Assembly: GCA_023055505.1 (NCBI GenBank)
Contig: JALIRH010000002.1
Span: forward strand, 55,486,733 to 55,550,732
DNA: 64,000 bases
Source: Callipepla californica brunnescens
Taxonomy: Eukaryota > Chordata > Aves > Galliformes > Odontophoridae
Direction of reading: 5' to 3'
The notes beneath the pieces were generated by a model. The model did not search any database, was not told the DNA's origin, and saw nothing but the letters and a program-made list of their open reading frames with translations. Position 1 is the first letter of the stretch; each line of letters opens with the position of its first letter. A program made the translations under genes and the position numbers. Shown in pieces: positions 35,131-48,900 of this stretch.

Positions 35131-38100
35131 ATGAGTTCCAAAATGAAACAGAGTCTGATTGTGGAGAACGCGTCTGGATCTCTGCAGGTACGAACTCTGA
35201 GCTGTTGCCGCTATAAAGAAGGATGAAGGTAACGAGTAGAAAAATGCGACTTGGCGAGGCCTGCGTTTTGGGTAACCTTGTGTTTAGAGGTGCTCACTGT
35301 GGTGTCTTAGAAATGGGCTGTTAGGGACACAAGCCATATATCCATTTGAGAAATGAGGCGTGCTCCCACCTGGCTTAATTCTCTTAGCTTGGGAGCGCTA
35401 TCTTCTGCTTATGAGTGCTCTTCAGTGCACAGTGAGGGTTTGTTAGCTTAAGACTGAGATCACTTGCTGTCTTAAGGCTTCTAGATGCTGCTGGCCTGCT
35501 GCAGTTTGGTTACTGGATTGGTCTGAGTGGTAGGTACAGAACCCCCTGTCATGAGGATGAGCTTATAGGTGAAGCTGGCTTGATTTGAGCATACTATAAT
35601 TGTAGCTGTGTCACTTTTTCTTTTCTAGATCCACCATAATAAGTCTTTGCTGACTTGAGATTGATGAAAGACCTTAAAAGACTTTTTCTGAGACAGCTGT
35701 TTTGAGCTTACCCAAGACTATACTGAACTTTTTTTCTTTTTAGGTTAAATATGTACCTCTCAGCATATTCTTTCAATGGAATTGTAAAAAAAGACATAGC
35801 GTAGTCATACAGCACTCAGTCAGGGCAGATTGATTGCAACAAGAATTTATCTGTGGAAGACGGTCTTTAAGTCTGGCTCTGTTTGCACTTTTATATACTT
35901 GTGATATGCTAAGTCAAGTGTTAGTCAATAGTTCCTTGTCAGAGTATATTGAACAACGAACCTCAATAGCAGCAAGCGGAGTCTGAGAATCACACTGTGT
36001 CATTCCCACGGTGGTTAGTGTTTGTCCTGCAGTTCAACAGCAGGGTAATTGGTGGCAGAAACTACCGTGGGAAAGGTGAGCTCCTGTCATATGAAGCATG
36101 GTGTGGATCGGTGACTTTCTCACGCTGGTGTGGCATTGTATTCTGTCTATTTTTTGCTTGGTTGTATGCCATTGTTTGCTGTCCCATGGTGGCCGTGTAA
36201 CCAACCCAATTGGAGAGCATTAGTGCAGGAAATAGGTATTTATTCATGACAAGAAAAGTGATAAACACGCTGTTTATGCAAAACAATACCCTGTCTGGAT
36301 CCAAGCAAAGAAGTCGTGACTTCAGTCTGGCTAATTGAAGCAACACGTCTATATAAATGAATAGCACTTACTTGATCATAGGTAATAAAGCTATGTGGCT
36401 ATGCTAAATAAGCTTGTGATCACAGCCTTTTCATTTCTGTTCCCCCACAGTGTAATACTGCTATTGTCCTATATGGCTTTGGGAGCTTTAATTGTAGTGT
36501 GTGTGCCACTGCATTTCAACTGGCCTTGAAATGTAGTCACAATATTTTTGCCTGATGGCCTACTCCAGCTCTGTTAAGAAGACTGAGGGTGGAGACAGAG
36601 TTTGACTTGATAAGATTATCACTGTTGTAAATGACTACATTACCTTCTTTGCACAATTTTTTAAAATGGGCTGGAGTGTCATCTCTTCTTGAAGGGATGA
36701 ACCATCCCTTATGCTAATGGAAGCACAAACCTGAGTTTTCGTTTATGTAGGTAAGTGTGGCAGCCCTTTGAAGCAATGTTTTTTCTCTTTAGAAGTACCT
36801 CACAGATGCTGCATGCAGTGCTGCCCCAAGACGGACTCTGAAGATGATTCAGCCTTCAGCAAGAGGTTGCCTGGTTGGAAGGTGTAATGAGGTATGAGGA
36901 ACACCTGTAGCTGTGTAATTATTTCTACTTGTACTGAAATGCTTTTAAGCTTTAAGTGAGAGATTATGTCACTAATTAGTGGATTATATGCTAAACTTAA
37001 TATTTTAGTAATAAACAATATTTAAAATCAGTAATTCTAGAGTACTTCAGGAAAATGTTTGGAAATGTTCTTATGTTAAACTTGCTTATGGAGGATGCTG
37101 TCTGTAAGCTTGAACTATGTGAAGAAATTGGAGGTGGTAGTCTTCCTTGCAGTCCTGGACAAGCTTGAACTTGTAAGTTTGTAGGTTTCTGTTAAGTTTT
37201 AATACATTTAAATGTTGCTCTGAAGTTAAACCTGCCTGTTTTTTATGCAGAAGAAATCTTCAGTCAAGAGGAAACTCTGGAATAACAGGCTTACATCCTC
37301 AGCTTGCAAAGCTGAGGCATCTGTGGACAAAGAGCAAGAGAATGAGAATATAGATGATGCCATTCAAGCTGTAGATCTCATAAAAAGTATGTGATAATTC
37401 TAGAAACATTGTCTTGCTCTTAAAATGCTGCTCTTCTACTAGGATATAACTTGAAGCATGGTTGTTCTGTCAGTTACTTGAGTGTTTTTGTTTAGTGGAA
37501 ACTAATGATACTTTCCCTCTGTAGTGTGGTAAATACAGTATAGCTATCTGCTGTTAGAGTGGTTGCCAGTACTGGTCACCATGAACCCACTCTACAGTAT
37601 TAAATCTGTTAGTTCTCTACTTTGGCTTGCCTGATGGCTTTGAAGTGACTAAGCTGAAATGAAGGTCTGTTTTGGTGTAGGGTGCTGATGCTGAAGCTCC
37701 TGGGTTCTTCAGAACTAATTATAAAGTATTGTGGGTTTAGTGGGAGTCTGTTAATGTTCAGTATGGACAATGACTTTGGAGTAAGACACATGCTGTAATG
37801 TTTGAAGCAGCTTCTAGAAGAGTCATTCTCTGTAGCTACTAATACAGTGTGGGGTCTTTTTCTGTGAATGTTGCTCGTTGTGAATTTACTACTGATGTGT
37901 GGGGAAACACTGCACGGTTCTTATTCTTGCAGTATATGGAATGCTTGTGTGCAATATGCAAGCTAGATACTTTAGGGTGATCTCCCAAGTTCAGTTCTAG
38001 CTTGGACTTACTGCAACTTCTTACTTTAGAAAGTCCTTCATCTCAATATTGGAAAGAAGTGGCTGAAGAAAGGAGGAGGGCTCTGTATGAAGTGCTTCAA

Positions 38101-39198
38101 GAAAATGAAAAGGTAGCTAGTGAAAGCTAACTTACTTTTGTACGCCTGGTTATTGTTCTGCTATTCTAACACTTTGTTTTGTTGAATTCAGTTGCACAAA
38201 GAGATTGAACAAAAAGATGGTGAAATTGCTCGCCTAAAGGAGGAAAATGAGGAGCTAATGTCACTGGCTGAACACGTGAATTATTTGACCAACATGATTG
38301 AGGTACTTCAAGCACACTTGGGGATGACATCTGTCACCTGTAAGAGCAAGCTCTGATTCCATTAGATGCTGAGTATATATTGGAAACAAATATTTTACAC
38401 TTCAAGGTGCAGGCCTACAGTAGATTAACTTCTCAAAGTAGCTGCTTTGACAGAGTTCTCTGGGAACTGGCAGCCTTGTTGCTGCATCTGTGGAGACAGG
38501 AATAGTTTGCCTGTAACAGCCCAGAAACTATAATGAATACACAGCCACAATGATCATCTGGTTGGTTAGTGTCTGAATTGAGCTCTCTTCTGAGATGAGA
38601 AGCTGAGTGCCTGGCAGGCTGCTTCAGCTGTCTGATTGGACTGGAGGAGTTGATCGAGTTTACTTCTTTCTTAATTAATTTCACAGTAACCTTGAAGTTT
38701 GTTAGTGTGATTATTTAGATCAGTCTTAAGACTCCACCAACTTGCCCCACCTGATATGTTCATGATTCAGGGAGTGCTGTTTGTTTCTGACAACCTCCCA
38801 TGCAGAGATGATACACTTGAAATAATGCTGACCTGTTAATTTTATTTGAAAATGTTTTACATATTTCTCTGAGGAGTGATGTATATAAACCATATGTGCT
38901 TGAAGATAAAGAACTTGGTTAATGAGCAGTATTTTACTGGTTACTAAATTCATTTCAGACTGTCTTACTGGTTATTGAATTCGTACTGTCTCCTGTGTTT
39001 TTCTAGAGGCTAACGGGGCAAGAATCTGACAATCTTGAGACACTGGAAAGTCTTGCTTTAGATGAATCCAGTCAAGAAAATGAAGAATTTAACCTTGGAG
39101 GTGATGCAAAGAGCACTTCTTCAGAAGGGCCATCGCAAGTATCCTGTGACTTAAAGAAGAGTGTATTAGATCTTGCTTCAAGTGATGGCAATTACTGA
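35131..39198 (+). CDS. GMNN: Geminin (complete, 6 coding exons)
   Basis: Geminin binds CDT1 and blocks reloading of MCM helicase, preventing re-replication in S/G2; APC/C destroys it at mitosis. Coding exons are 35131-35187, 36793-36891, 37251-37386, 38030-38112, 38192-38302 and 39007-39198, with GT-AG borders and agreeing phases. They give 225 residues against 209 in human. The destruction box is visible in '[12 protein letters not shown]' (R32 to L35). The CDT1-binding and coiled-coil region, about residues 98-165, begins '[20 protein letters not shown]' and continues with '[20 protein letters not shown]'. The tail is acidic and Ser-rich. The first ATG has a poor context; an in-frame ATG at 35143 (MKQSL) has A at -3 and aligns with human 'MKQKQ', so both may be used. 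Confidence 0.97.
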
Positions 39199-39465
39199 CA
39201 ACTGTGACCTTAAGTAGGCTTACGTATGTGTTCTTTTAATTGCAGACTTTTCCTTGGAAGGATATACTGAATCTTCTCAGGTATAGAAACTTGTGGAAAC
39301 ACGACAGTGGCTTTTAATTGAAGTTATGTAGCAGGGAGTATCTCTACACTGCTTGTAAAACTTATTACAGGCTGCAGTTAGTTGCTTGTTTAAAATGCAA
39401 ATACTGTGTATTTCAAACTGTTGTGTAAATATCAGATGGTCTGACGTGATGCATGACAATTGAGA

Positions 39466-39471
39466 AATAAA
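39466..39471 (+). terminator. GMNN poly(A) signal
   Basis: AATAAA in 'gagaaataaatttttccc', about 270 bases after the GMNN stop codon. It is the first canonical signal downstream, giving a short 3' UTR that ends near 39490. Confidence 0.75.
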
Positions 39472-39489
39472 TTTTTCCCTTACCGAAGC

Positions 39490-42400
39490 AGTGTGTTGTT
39501 TGATTTGAGGAATGGCTATTGTGAGCTCCACAAATCAGATGTGACTGCTGCAGATGGGAGTTCTCCATCTTCTTAGAAGGACTGCCTGGGCACTCTTGAA
39601 CTCCCTTGGTTTTATTTTCCAGAATTCTGGAGAACAGAATGGTTTGAGTGGACAGGGGAAAACGAAGAAAAAACTTGAATGCTGTTGGTGACGTGTAAGG
39701 TTTTTCTGATGGATGATAAGATTTGAGATTGATTCTAAGGTTCAGTTAAACTGTTGCTTTGTTAATTTTATTATTTTTTACGTCATTGCCTGCCTTTTAA
39801 AGGAGCCTTTTCCAAGATGTGTGGGTGAAAGTTTAAGTAGAAGGTAGTGGGATCAGGGATTCTGGTTAATGGGTTTCTGTCAGGCCTTGCCAAAACAGAG
39901 GCTTCAGGGTGTGCAGGAACACCTGCCGAGCTATCGGATTGGGGTCTTTGCATTTCTTCTGTATATTATTGTTTCCATATGGCTGTCAGTTAACGCCTGT
40001 TTCACAATTGATTTAAATGGGAGTGTTGGAATCGTTGCAGGAATTCTGGCTTCCTTTTAGTCTTGAATCTGGTAAGCAGCATAAGGCAGCATGTTTTCCT
40101 GGGAATGTAGTGAACAAGAGATTACACCTTTCACTTGTGCTCAGAGGACTAAATGTAATCCTTTCCATCACAGGCGTTTCCTGTAACTTGTAATAATGCT
40201 CTGCTTAACAAAATTAAAAACACAAAGCAGCTAACAGCTTGGATACGGGATAACTGCTTTGTAGAGTAATCCCAGTTTTCTTTTCAAGGGGGATGGATAA
40301 TACGTTCAAGTGACTTTTCGGCTTGGTCTGTAAGATGCTGAAGATTTGTTGTGCCAAAGTAGTTAAGCAGTAGTAACTGAGGAAACAGGCAGTTTTAACT
40401 TTTCATAGCAGACCTTTTATGCAGCGGCATTGAATTTATTCCTAGTTTATAACTGTTCTTTGTAGGTGGTGTTATTTTCAACATCTGGAGTAGTTTACAT
40501 TTTCTCAGAGCTGTAGAAGGCTATAAAGCTCTCACATAACTCCTTGGCTGGTTAGACCCATCCAATGGAGACAGCCATTGCAACTTCTTCACTTTTTGAT
40601 GTTTTCTAGTTGCTATGCCACAAGCTCTAATGCTTGAGAAAAGAATTGTCAGAATGTACTAAACCCAGAGCTCGTATACGTCACCTTCATCTTGCTTCTG
40701 TGTCTCATTTTCATTATACAGCTGAGAAGAATGTTTATTAGATCTAAATCAAATGCTGTTTTTTGATAGTTTACATTCAAGTAACAAAGGAAAGACAGCT
40801 CCTTGATTACTTGGATTCTTCCTTGCATTGGTAAGGACTTTGTGCAAGTATTTCATGTCACTCATGTTTTCTGTGCGTGGTGCAGCACACCTGTGATAGA
40901 AGACCTCTTGATTTCAAAAATCAGTTAGTAAATACAGTATGCTTGCACTGGGTGTCTCCAATGCGTACTGTGGCTTTATTAACTTCAACTGATTATCAGA
41001 GAAAATAGTTAGCTATTGAAAAAATGTACTGTGTGAGAAGACCAGCTGTGAGAGACAAACTGTGGCTTGAGAATTGAATCTATGTGCTCTTTGTTTGCAG
41101 ATGTATTGGACACTGATTAAGTCATATCTCCTTGTTAGATCAGAAATATTAATCCATAGAAGCACTGTCAGGAGCTGCTGCATTCATTGCTGTTTAAAAA
41201 TGTCCTAAAGTTGTTTCATTCTTTTTTGCCCTAAAATTATTATTTTTTTAACATACAGTAGAATTGTCTTATCTAAGTATGATAACTTTTTCTCCATGTG
41301 TGCAAAAACTTGTCAGGTGTGTAGCAGCTTTGTGTGGGTTTATAATTAAATCTATTACAGGCCTATCTGAGCTTTTATTTCTGTTTAAATACGTAGGGGA
41401 ACTCCCATTTACCACTGAAATGCAGCTCTGTAATGGCTGAAAAACATCACTGAAGACAAAGATAGTTCACCTCCAGCTAAATTACAGAGATGTTCTGTCA
41501 TGCAAAACAAAGTTATCAGTTCTGGGCCCTAACTGGAGAAGGTGATTTTCCTGAGAACTCATAAATGCTGTTTTGCAGCAACCCGACCAGTGTGCTGAAT
41601 CTCATGGTCCAGCCTGTGGCCGTGGTTTTATCTTTCACTGATAGACCTTAAAGCTTCCCAGATGTGGGATGCATCTACTGGGTCCTGGTGCTTCTCCACC
41701 AAGAAATGAGCAAACCTCAAGGATAGAATGTCAGGTATGCAAGACTGAAGTGCTGGGAGTTGGGCTGTGTTTCAGGAGGCAGCAGCTGTGCCTGGACTAG
41801 CAGAGACAAGCAATCATGGGGGTGGAGGGGGCTCGTGTGAGAAGAATGCTTTAACTGGAAGACAAGTTCAGCAAAAATAACCATTTTAATGTAAAAGCAC
41901 ATTGTATTTAAGATAAAGCACAGGTAAGTGAATTAGGCATGACAACTGAAATCACTTGATGTTCGGCGCAGTATTGCTTACCTGAGTGCCTACAGCACTG
42001 TTATGTGTTGCAGCTTACTTTGCAGCCTGTGCACAAATAACTGAACTGATCCGTTTTGTTTTTTTTTTCCAAGGAAGTATGCTGTGTATTCGTTTCCTTA
42101 CGGGCCATCCAAGGTTATTTTTCAGAACTGGATTTGAAATTCTGAGCAGAAGGTTTGAAAATCCACCAAGCCCACATGGAGCTAGTGAGTTCCTCCTGAG
42201 ACTGAATTGCTTAGTTCCCAGCCCTTTCTTCAGAAAATGTTGCTGTGCATTGTTAACTTATTTTTCAGTTCATGTAATAACAGGATAGTAGAGCAGTGGT
42301 AAGGGTGAGCAAATGAGAAGAGAACTCTATTTCTTGCTGCTTTGTAGGTTTACCAACTGACTGATGAAATGTGACAGGCCAAACCGCTGGGGACAGCAGT

Positions 42401-42840
42401 ACCTCTGTGGTACCTTGTGGGGCATCTAAGCCAGCTGAAGGGGAGCACTGTGGATCCTGTCATCAGGTAGGGCTGGAGAAAAAAGGCAACAACCTACACA
42501 AACACCGGGCAGACCCACTTCCTGAGTGCACTTTACCTGGCAAGCTCTTCAGTCTCCAATGCTGCTGAGTTATTTTGGTCCAGGAACTTTTTTCTTCACA
42601 TGTTTTTCTGGGGTGTCCTGGGCCTGGTTTTAATTTGTCTTGGGTTTTGGAAGACTTAAGGTGTTCACTTTTTCAAGTACTTGTAGCACTGTGGGCAGAA
42701 GCTTCTGAGATTCCTGTTTGGTTAAGTTCTGAAACTGAGTGTGATTAACTTTTTTTTTTTTTCTTTTTCCCCATGTGTTGTCACAAATCATGTTAGGACA
42801 AGACTTTTTGCTTTAGAAAAAAGTAAATAAAACAGTGCTG
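39490..42840. other. Gene-free intergenic DNA
   Basis: Sequence after GMNN up to the ARMH2-like exons. I see no recognisable coding exon, RNA gene or repeat family. A 63-residue hydrophobic frame at 39869-40060 lacks any supporting context. Confidence 0.5.
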
Positions 42841-43006
42841 ATGTTTAGTTACCTTTAGCCTTTAATACAGCTATATGCCAGGTTCTAGCTTGACAGTCTC
42901 AGATATCACAGTAGGATCTAAATGAGACTCAAGTCTGCACTCAGATTTCTTTGTATTTCCTCATTGACTTCGAGGGCACAATTTTCTCATGCATGTTTGG
43001 TGTGAG

Positions 43007-44003
43007 CTACGTAAAGGGGGATTGCATGATTAGAATAGTGGATGAGCTTTGCATCAACAAAAACTCATCTACTTCTGCCTCACTGTAGTTTAAATATGTG
43101 CCATCAACTCCATTTAATACAATACCTGTATATGCAAGCAACCCAGTGCTCTCTGCAGCTTTGGTTTTTTGTTCTTCAGGCACTTCTGTGTCCCTCAGGT
43201 CTGTGCCATAGTCCAAAATTTTCTCAAGATGAAATGAATTAGTTTCTGTCAGATGGTTCTCAATCTCAGCAGGGAAAAAGTCATCAGTGAAAGCACAGTC
43301 ATGGTTTTGGAGCATCCAGAACATGGTTTCTATTAGCCTTTCTGTGTAGCTGTTTTGAATAACACAGTTGTTTTGCTCTCAACTTACACAAGAAGTAGCC
43401 ACAAATTCAGGGTGCTTGTGCTTGCTCAAGGGTAAGCTCAGCTAACTTGTACGTAAGCTGCAGTTCAGAATGCAGTACCTACCCTCTGTTGACTTCATAG
43501 CTTTTCCCCTAACAAAACTGTGATGCACAAACTGTAGCCAAGCAAGCTTTTGACATGTTCTGTCTTACATGCAGGATCTGTTGACAGATAGATGAACATA
43601 AGAATATTCCTGGTTTCTTTTTAACCAGTCCGTGCTTCTTGTGGATGCTCTGGGCTGGGAGGAAGGGTGCCCACACACAGACACTTGAAGCAAACAGACA
43701 AGGAGTGCTAAGAGGATACAGTCTTCATCTTCTTTCAAAAATACCATTCTAGTTTTGAGCTTTATTTTTAATGTGTTTTTGTTCACCTCCCAGAGATACA
43801 GCTAAGAACAGTCACTTTCACTGTTGTTTCATCCCTCTATTTTTCCTACCTTTCTGATTTGTGTGCTCATTTCTGTTACTAAAACAGCTTGCTACTTACC
43901 TTCCCTTGGCCAACAGGAAAAATGAATTTGCAGCAGTTGTGTCTACTGAAACATGAGCTAGTATTGAACAATTTCTGTGCTGCTCAAGATGTTGCAGTTC
44001 TGC
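43007..44003 (-). CDS. ARMH2: Probable ARMH2 3' exons (armadillo-like protein)
   Basis: Three minus-strand exons can be joined: 43900-44003 (perfect GTAAGT donor), 43683-43748 (acceptor 'actag', weak GTCTGT donor) and 43007-43349 (acceptor 'acag', stop TGA). Phases agree (2, then 2), giving about 170 residues. The product is rich in helix-forming hydrophobic repeats such as NSFFLLAKGRMVFLKEDED, ILLALLVCLLQV and ERLIETMFWMLQN, followed by an acidic tail. This suits an armadillo/HEAT-like helical protein. In mammals ARMH2 lies between GMNN and RIPOR2, which is the main reason for the name; I did not recognise the protein by sequence. The 5' exon or exons were not found. A minus-strand ATTAAA at 42861-42866 could be the poly(A) signal. 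It could also be a decaying copy, though no frame is broken. Confidence 0.5.
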
Positions 44004-44394
44004 CTGCCTTCACACAGTACTATTGTGTTATTTGTTTGCTCAAATGTAGATACTTGTCAGATCTTAATGTTCTTCCAAGTCTTAACATTAATATGGTATG
44101 AAAAATGCTTCTTCAATGCAGGAAATCTAGCAGGTAATTTTGCACAATATGGCTATGCTTTTTAATATCATAACATCTTACGATGACCAGGCTTGAAAAG
44201 ACTAATATTCCCTACAGGCTTATACTGTAAGCTAGCAACTGTTGAAGGGTTTAACCCAAATCTCTTTCCAAGTAGGCAGTTCCCTCTGAGCTATGTACAA
44301 TAGAGGAGGGTGATTTCCATGGCAGTTTGAAGGATATGTGAGCCTTACTGCAGTGAGGATGCTGGTACAAAGAAGGACTGTACATACGGACTGA

Positions 44395-45901
44395 TGTGCT
44401 TAGTACTTAAAAAATAATCTTTATTATAACTTAGATGTGATAGGAAATGTCACAAAACTAAAGGGGGAAAAAAAAAAGCAGAGGTCAGTACAAAAGAACA
44501 CCTTGAAAGAATTCAGCTGATGGGACAGGCGTGGTACAAAAACCGAACGTGGTTATTTCACCTTCGGTATAAAGAGTCTATGTCCCTCAGTAAACAAGTA
44601 AGCATTTTGAACTGTACAAAATGTACCTTTTTAATTAAAGGAAGAATATATATATTTATAAATATACAGATATGTACATTGCTGTAACATTCACAATAAA
44701 AAAAAAAAAAAAAAAGACAAAAACCTAAACAAATTCTGCCTGCCAGTGTGTTTGGCGCTGAAGGCTTCCTTTTGATGTGAATTGTTTGCAATCTTTCCTA
44801 TGTAGTCTATGCAAATTTGGATACTATACTTGACATCTAAATATCATTTCATGCATAATGAACACAGTACAGGAACACTCTTCTGTTAAATTCTGTTCAC
44901 CTCCTCTGTTATCTTCAGGCTCGTAATAACAGCTTGAAGCACCGTCTTTCATTCTTGCAGTGGAGGAACAAATGCATTCACTTCACTCTGTTTATTACTG
45001 CCTCTGGGCTCTGCTTTAGTTTGTTCTAGTTCTTTATTGAAATAGTTCTATAGAAGCTATCCTCCACTAATTAGAGTGTATGAAATCCAATCCTGCTTGC
45101 AACTTGCAGGGCAGAATGGCTTTGGGGACTCATGCAATTAGCTGTATTCATCACTACTTCTTGGAATAAATAAATGCACTTTACCCTCTCATTTAGATTT
45201 CAAAACCTACGTGGTTATTCGATTTCCCCCTCGCGAATCTCTGGATTAATATGGTTCATTGCTGGAGGGTGAGTGGAAGGAAATAAAAGACCAGTAGAGG
45301 CATTCAGAATGAGTCACCAAAGTGACACCTCCTGGGGCTTGCATCGTGCTGCTTCTGGAGGCAAGAACTGAAGAAACTCGCTCTGTATTTCATTACTGAG
45401 GCAGCAAGGTGGTGTTCTGGGCTGCTGGAGTGGTTCTGGGAACGCTGCGAGGCAGCAGGAGCTTGGTTCAGCACTGGAGGGAAAGCTGCTTTGTGGTTCT
45501 GCTCAAGTGGCCTCCTACTCATCCGTTGCAGATGCACACTATGTGTCTCAAGTTTTCATGTCCACTTCAAGGAAGTAAACGTAATTAATGCTCAGTAAAA
45601 TATACAAAGATGCCAGATTCTAAAAACTCACAGCAGTTTGCTGAGGCTGAGTAACTGCAGTTGCTTTATTTATTCTAAATCAGTCAAGAAAGTATTGTTC
45701 CTCAGCATCCAGCTGTTCCATCATAAGCTTCAGAGAGGAGCCAATAGGAACTCTTTAGCTGTGTTTAGATTTTGCTTTTTCCTTACAGCATCGGTGAATT
45801 GCTACATTTTGGGACCTTCCCTCGAAATCTTCATTCTACTTTGCATGCTAAATGACGTCCATCCTTCTTTCATGGCTGTTACACTGACGTGGGTCCTTTT
45901 C
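44395..45901 (-). other. RIPOR2 3' UTR with poly(A) signal
   Basis: Minus-strand sequence after the RIPOR2 stop codon. A canonical AATAAA on the minus strand at 44420-44425 gives a 3' UTR of about 1.5 kb ending near 44400. It includes an AT-rich microsatellite-like patch (44647-44670) and an A-run on the plus strand at 44699-44715. Earlier cleavage sites are possible. Confidence 0.6.
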
Positions 45902-48900
45902 CTAAAAAGCCGTGCCAGTTTCATTTCCACGGCGACTTCCAACTCTGACAAATTCCCGAGGAAATTTGTCCAGCTGTTCATAGGCCAATCTCCCATCTTC
46001 ACCTAAACACAACACATAAAAGCATCATAGCATCCTGAATTGTTACTATACAACATTTAAACTATTGGATTCTCTGCTCTTAGAAAGGTACCAGAAACTT
46101 CTTTCCCTCTTACGATTTCTTACACTGTTGGAAGCAACTTCAGATATTACTTGGGAAGTTAAGCGCGCTCGTCCAACAAACTTAAGGATTACTTGGAAGT
46201 AAGAATGTTCAAACTGTTTCTTAATTTGCCCTTGTGGGTTGCTGGTTTTATTTAGAACAAAACAGAAGCAGCTGTGGCTTGTATGACTAGATGACAGGAT
46301 CTGTACAACTGTCTTACTAAATGACCTGCACTGCTCCGTGTCTCAGCTGCAGCTGTAATGTACTTGAGGCAGATGATATCCCTGTCTAGGGAGCCTGCTT
46401 TAGCAAAGGATGCCCACAAGGACGGGGTGTGATACGCAGCAGAAGAGGTGCTGCTCCTGCCTCCTCGAGGAGGAGAGGTTACACTCCCTAGGAGAAGCAG
46501 AACACAAATGCTGTTCTTCTACATAGCTTTAATAAAAGCTGTTGTACTGAATGCCTACAATTTCCAAGCACAAAGTCATTATGAAGTACATCTCTTGCCA
46601 ACTTTTCCTTTGCTTTTTTTTTTTCCCCTTTCTGCTTCCCCCTCCAGACTCACAGTTCAGTTCTCTTTTTGGTCCATTTTCATGATTTTCAGAATGAATT
46701 ATTTCTAAGAATATATATTTTTAACCTGTTTTTGTGTAGTCGGGTGTTTTATGTGCATTTCTGTTCAAAAAGAAAACACAATGCTGCTGTAAAGCATGCA
46801 ACTCACCGAGTGAGAGCAGGGTTTCAGAGGCTACTTTTCTGATCTCTTCATTGTCAGACTGACAGAGTGTAACCAGCATTTTAATACTCTCAGTAGCCTG
46901 GAAAGTGGAAAAAAATAATTGTATTAACACTGCCTATTATGGCTTAATTTCAGAACATCATATAGAAGTATTTACCACCCTCTGTGTTTCCTATTTGCTA
47001 TGCACATGGAAATGCCATGTTGTCTCCTTCACAAACCAAACTGCATGACATCATGCACACCACCCCTCTGCCCTGTCTCTCTTCATGCAGGATAGAAGGG
47101 CGGCACCAACATGAGAAACCCCATGTCTCAAGCCTCGTGCAGGAGAAATTATCACTCTGTTGTCAGCCTATTGCATGGAATATGCTTTTTTGCTGTGTCC
47201 AGTACCAGCTGGTTAGCAAGCAGCTGTTTTTTCTTTCTCTTATGGGAAGTAGTGCAAAAGTGGTACCAGAGGTGAACTGATGATGTAGCATGGCATACGC
47301 TTCCTCTTACAGTCCCTCTGTGCTGTGTCACAAATGAGCTGTGTATCTCATCTACTGCTGCAATCTGCGTGTATTATAGCTAGTTTTATCCTGGAAAAGG
47401 ATTATATTCTTCCTCTCCTTGGAAACAAAGCTTCTAAACTGTTCCCAAACAAGGAATCTGTAAAATGAAGTGTGGTGACGTGAAACAAAAGCAGTACTGC
47501 TGCTGCTATTGGGATTGCTATTTTATCCTTCTCACCTCTCAGACGCCCTTTCTTTAATGTAACACTGAGCATCACAACTAAACTCCTTGTCTCTTACCTT
47601 GAGGTATCTTAGAGCCAGACAGGCTGCTTTCTGCAGCTGGAGGTTGGGCTGGGTGAGCGCTTCACAGTAATAAATCAAGGCCTGGAAACATAAAGAGGAG
47701 TAGCCATGAAAATGTCTGTGTCTGTGTGGAGTGGCAGGCTGGAGACTGGAGTCTGCCGTGGATGGCTGGAAGTCAACTCCTAATTTCTTCTCGTTCCTTT
47801 TCTCCCATCTCTTTAACCTCTGTGTTTAATCTGGCCCTACTTCCTGCCTTCAGCATCTGTGCTAGACTCACATCTTAGGTGGGAGATCTCACAGTTGCCA
47901 GCTTCCTTTGTGGGGAGAAAAAAAAAAGTGACCTACATCTTTGCGTGCTGCTGATGCTGGGAACTTGCCTTCAAGCCAAGTTTAAGGTAGGCTGGCACAA
48001 ACGCTGAGATGTGGAAGATAACTGAGGAATACAGTACTTCCTAAATACGTGCATGGTCTGTTTTAGTACCTGTTTACTATAATGACAGGTAGAAGCAGAC
48101 TGGCATAATGACAGAAATAAACCTGTGCTTTTGCAGAAAAAATAGGTGGAAAATCCCTCTGGTTCTGTTTAAACCTGGCTCGGAGCGATTGTTTTACAAA
48201 TGTAGACATTTGAGACACACAGGCAGGAAAAAGCATCATGATTATACAGGTCCCTGATGCAATAGGTGATTTTCTGCCTCTTACCTTCTCCCTGAAGTGC
48301 TTGTTTTCTGCAGTAGCTGTCAGGAGTGATGCCACAGTCTCGCTGACTTCGTTTTTGTTTTCATTGAGAAGTAAAGCCAGAGCTCTCAAAACTTCTTGCT
48401 GTGGTGGGAGGTTGTTGGAGTTTATTTTGGACACATTTTGATGCAATTTTCCATCTTTCACAGACTGCAACATCTGAACCACAGAGGCTAGAAGTGCAAG
48501 AAGAAGGCTTTTGTTACTTTTTTTTATCCCCTGTGTTTCAGATTTCTCATCTCCCCACCAGCAATCCTCACTATATACAGAGGACAGATGAAAAATCCCC
48601 ATCTGAATATTGCAGCATTGTGGTGTATCTGCACAGGGAACTGTCTGGGCTTTAGGATGGGCTTGTTTCTCAGCAGTTCTTATACAGAATAAGTGTGATT
48701 TATATATATATATAATACTAGGCTAGGATATTGGTTTCCCCTTGTTATGATGATAATTGAGTTGACACCGCATCCCATTTAGCCTAGCTACTCATATTCA
48801 TATATATATATGAATATGAATATGAATATGAGTATATATATGAATATGAGTAGCTAGGCTAAATGGGATGCGGTGTCAACTCAATTATCATCATAACAAG

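Noticed and set aside
39869..40060. 63-residue hydrophobic frame after GMNN
   Set aside because: It has one possible membrane segment but no promoter, splice partner or homology; most likely chance in AT-rich DNA.
48063..48602. 179-codon minus-strand frame as a separate gene
   Set aside because: Only 48285-48487 is real coding sequence, a RIPOR2 exon with clear GT-AG borders; the rest of the frame reads into introns.
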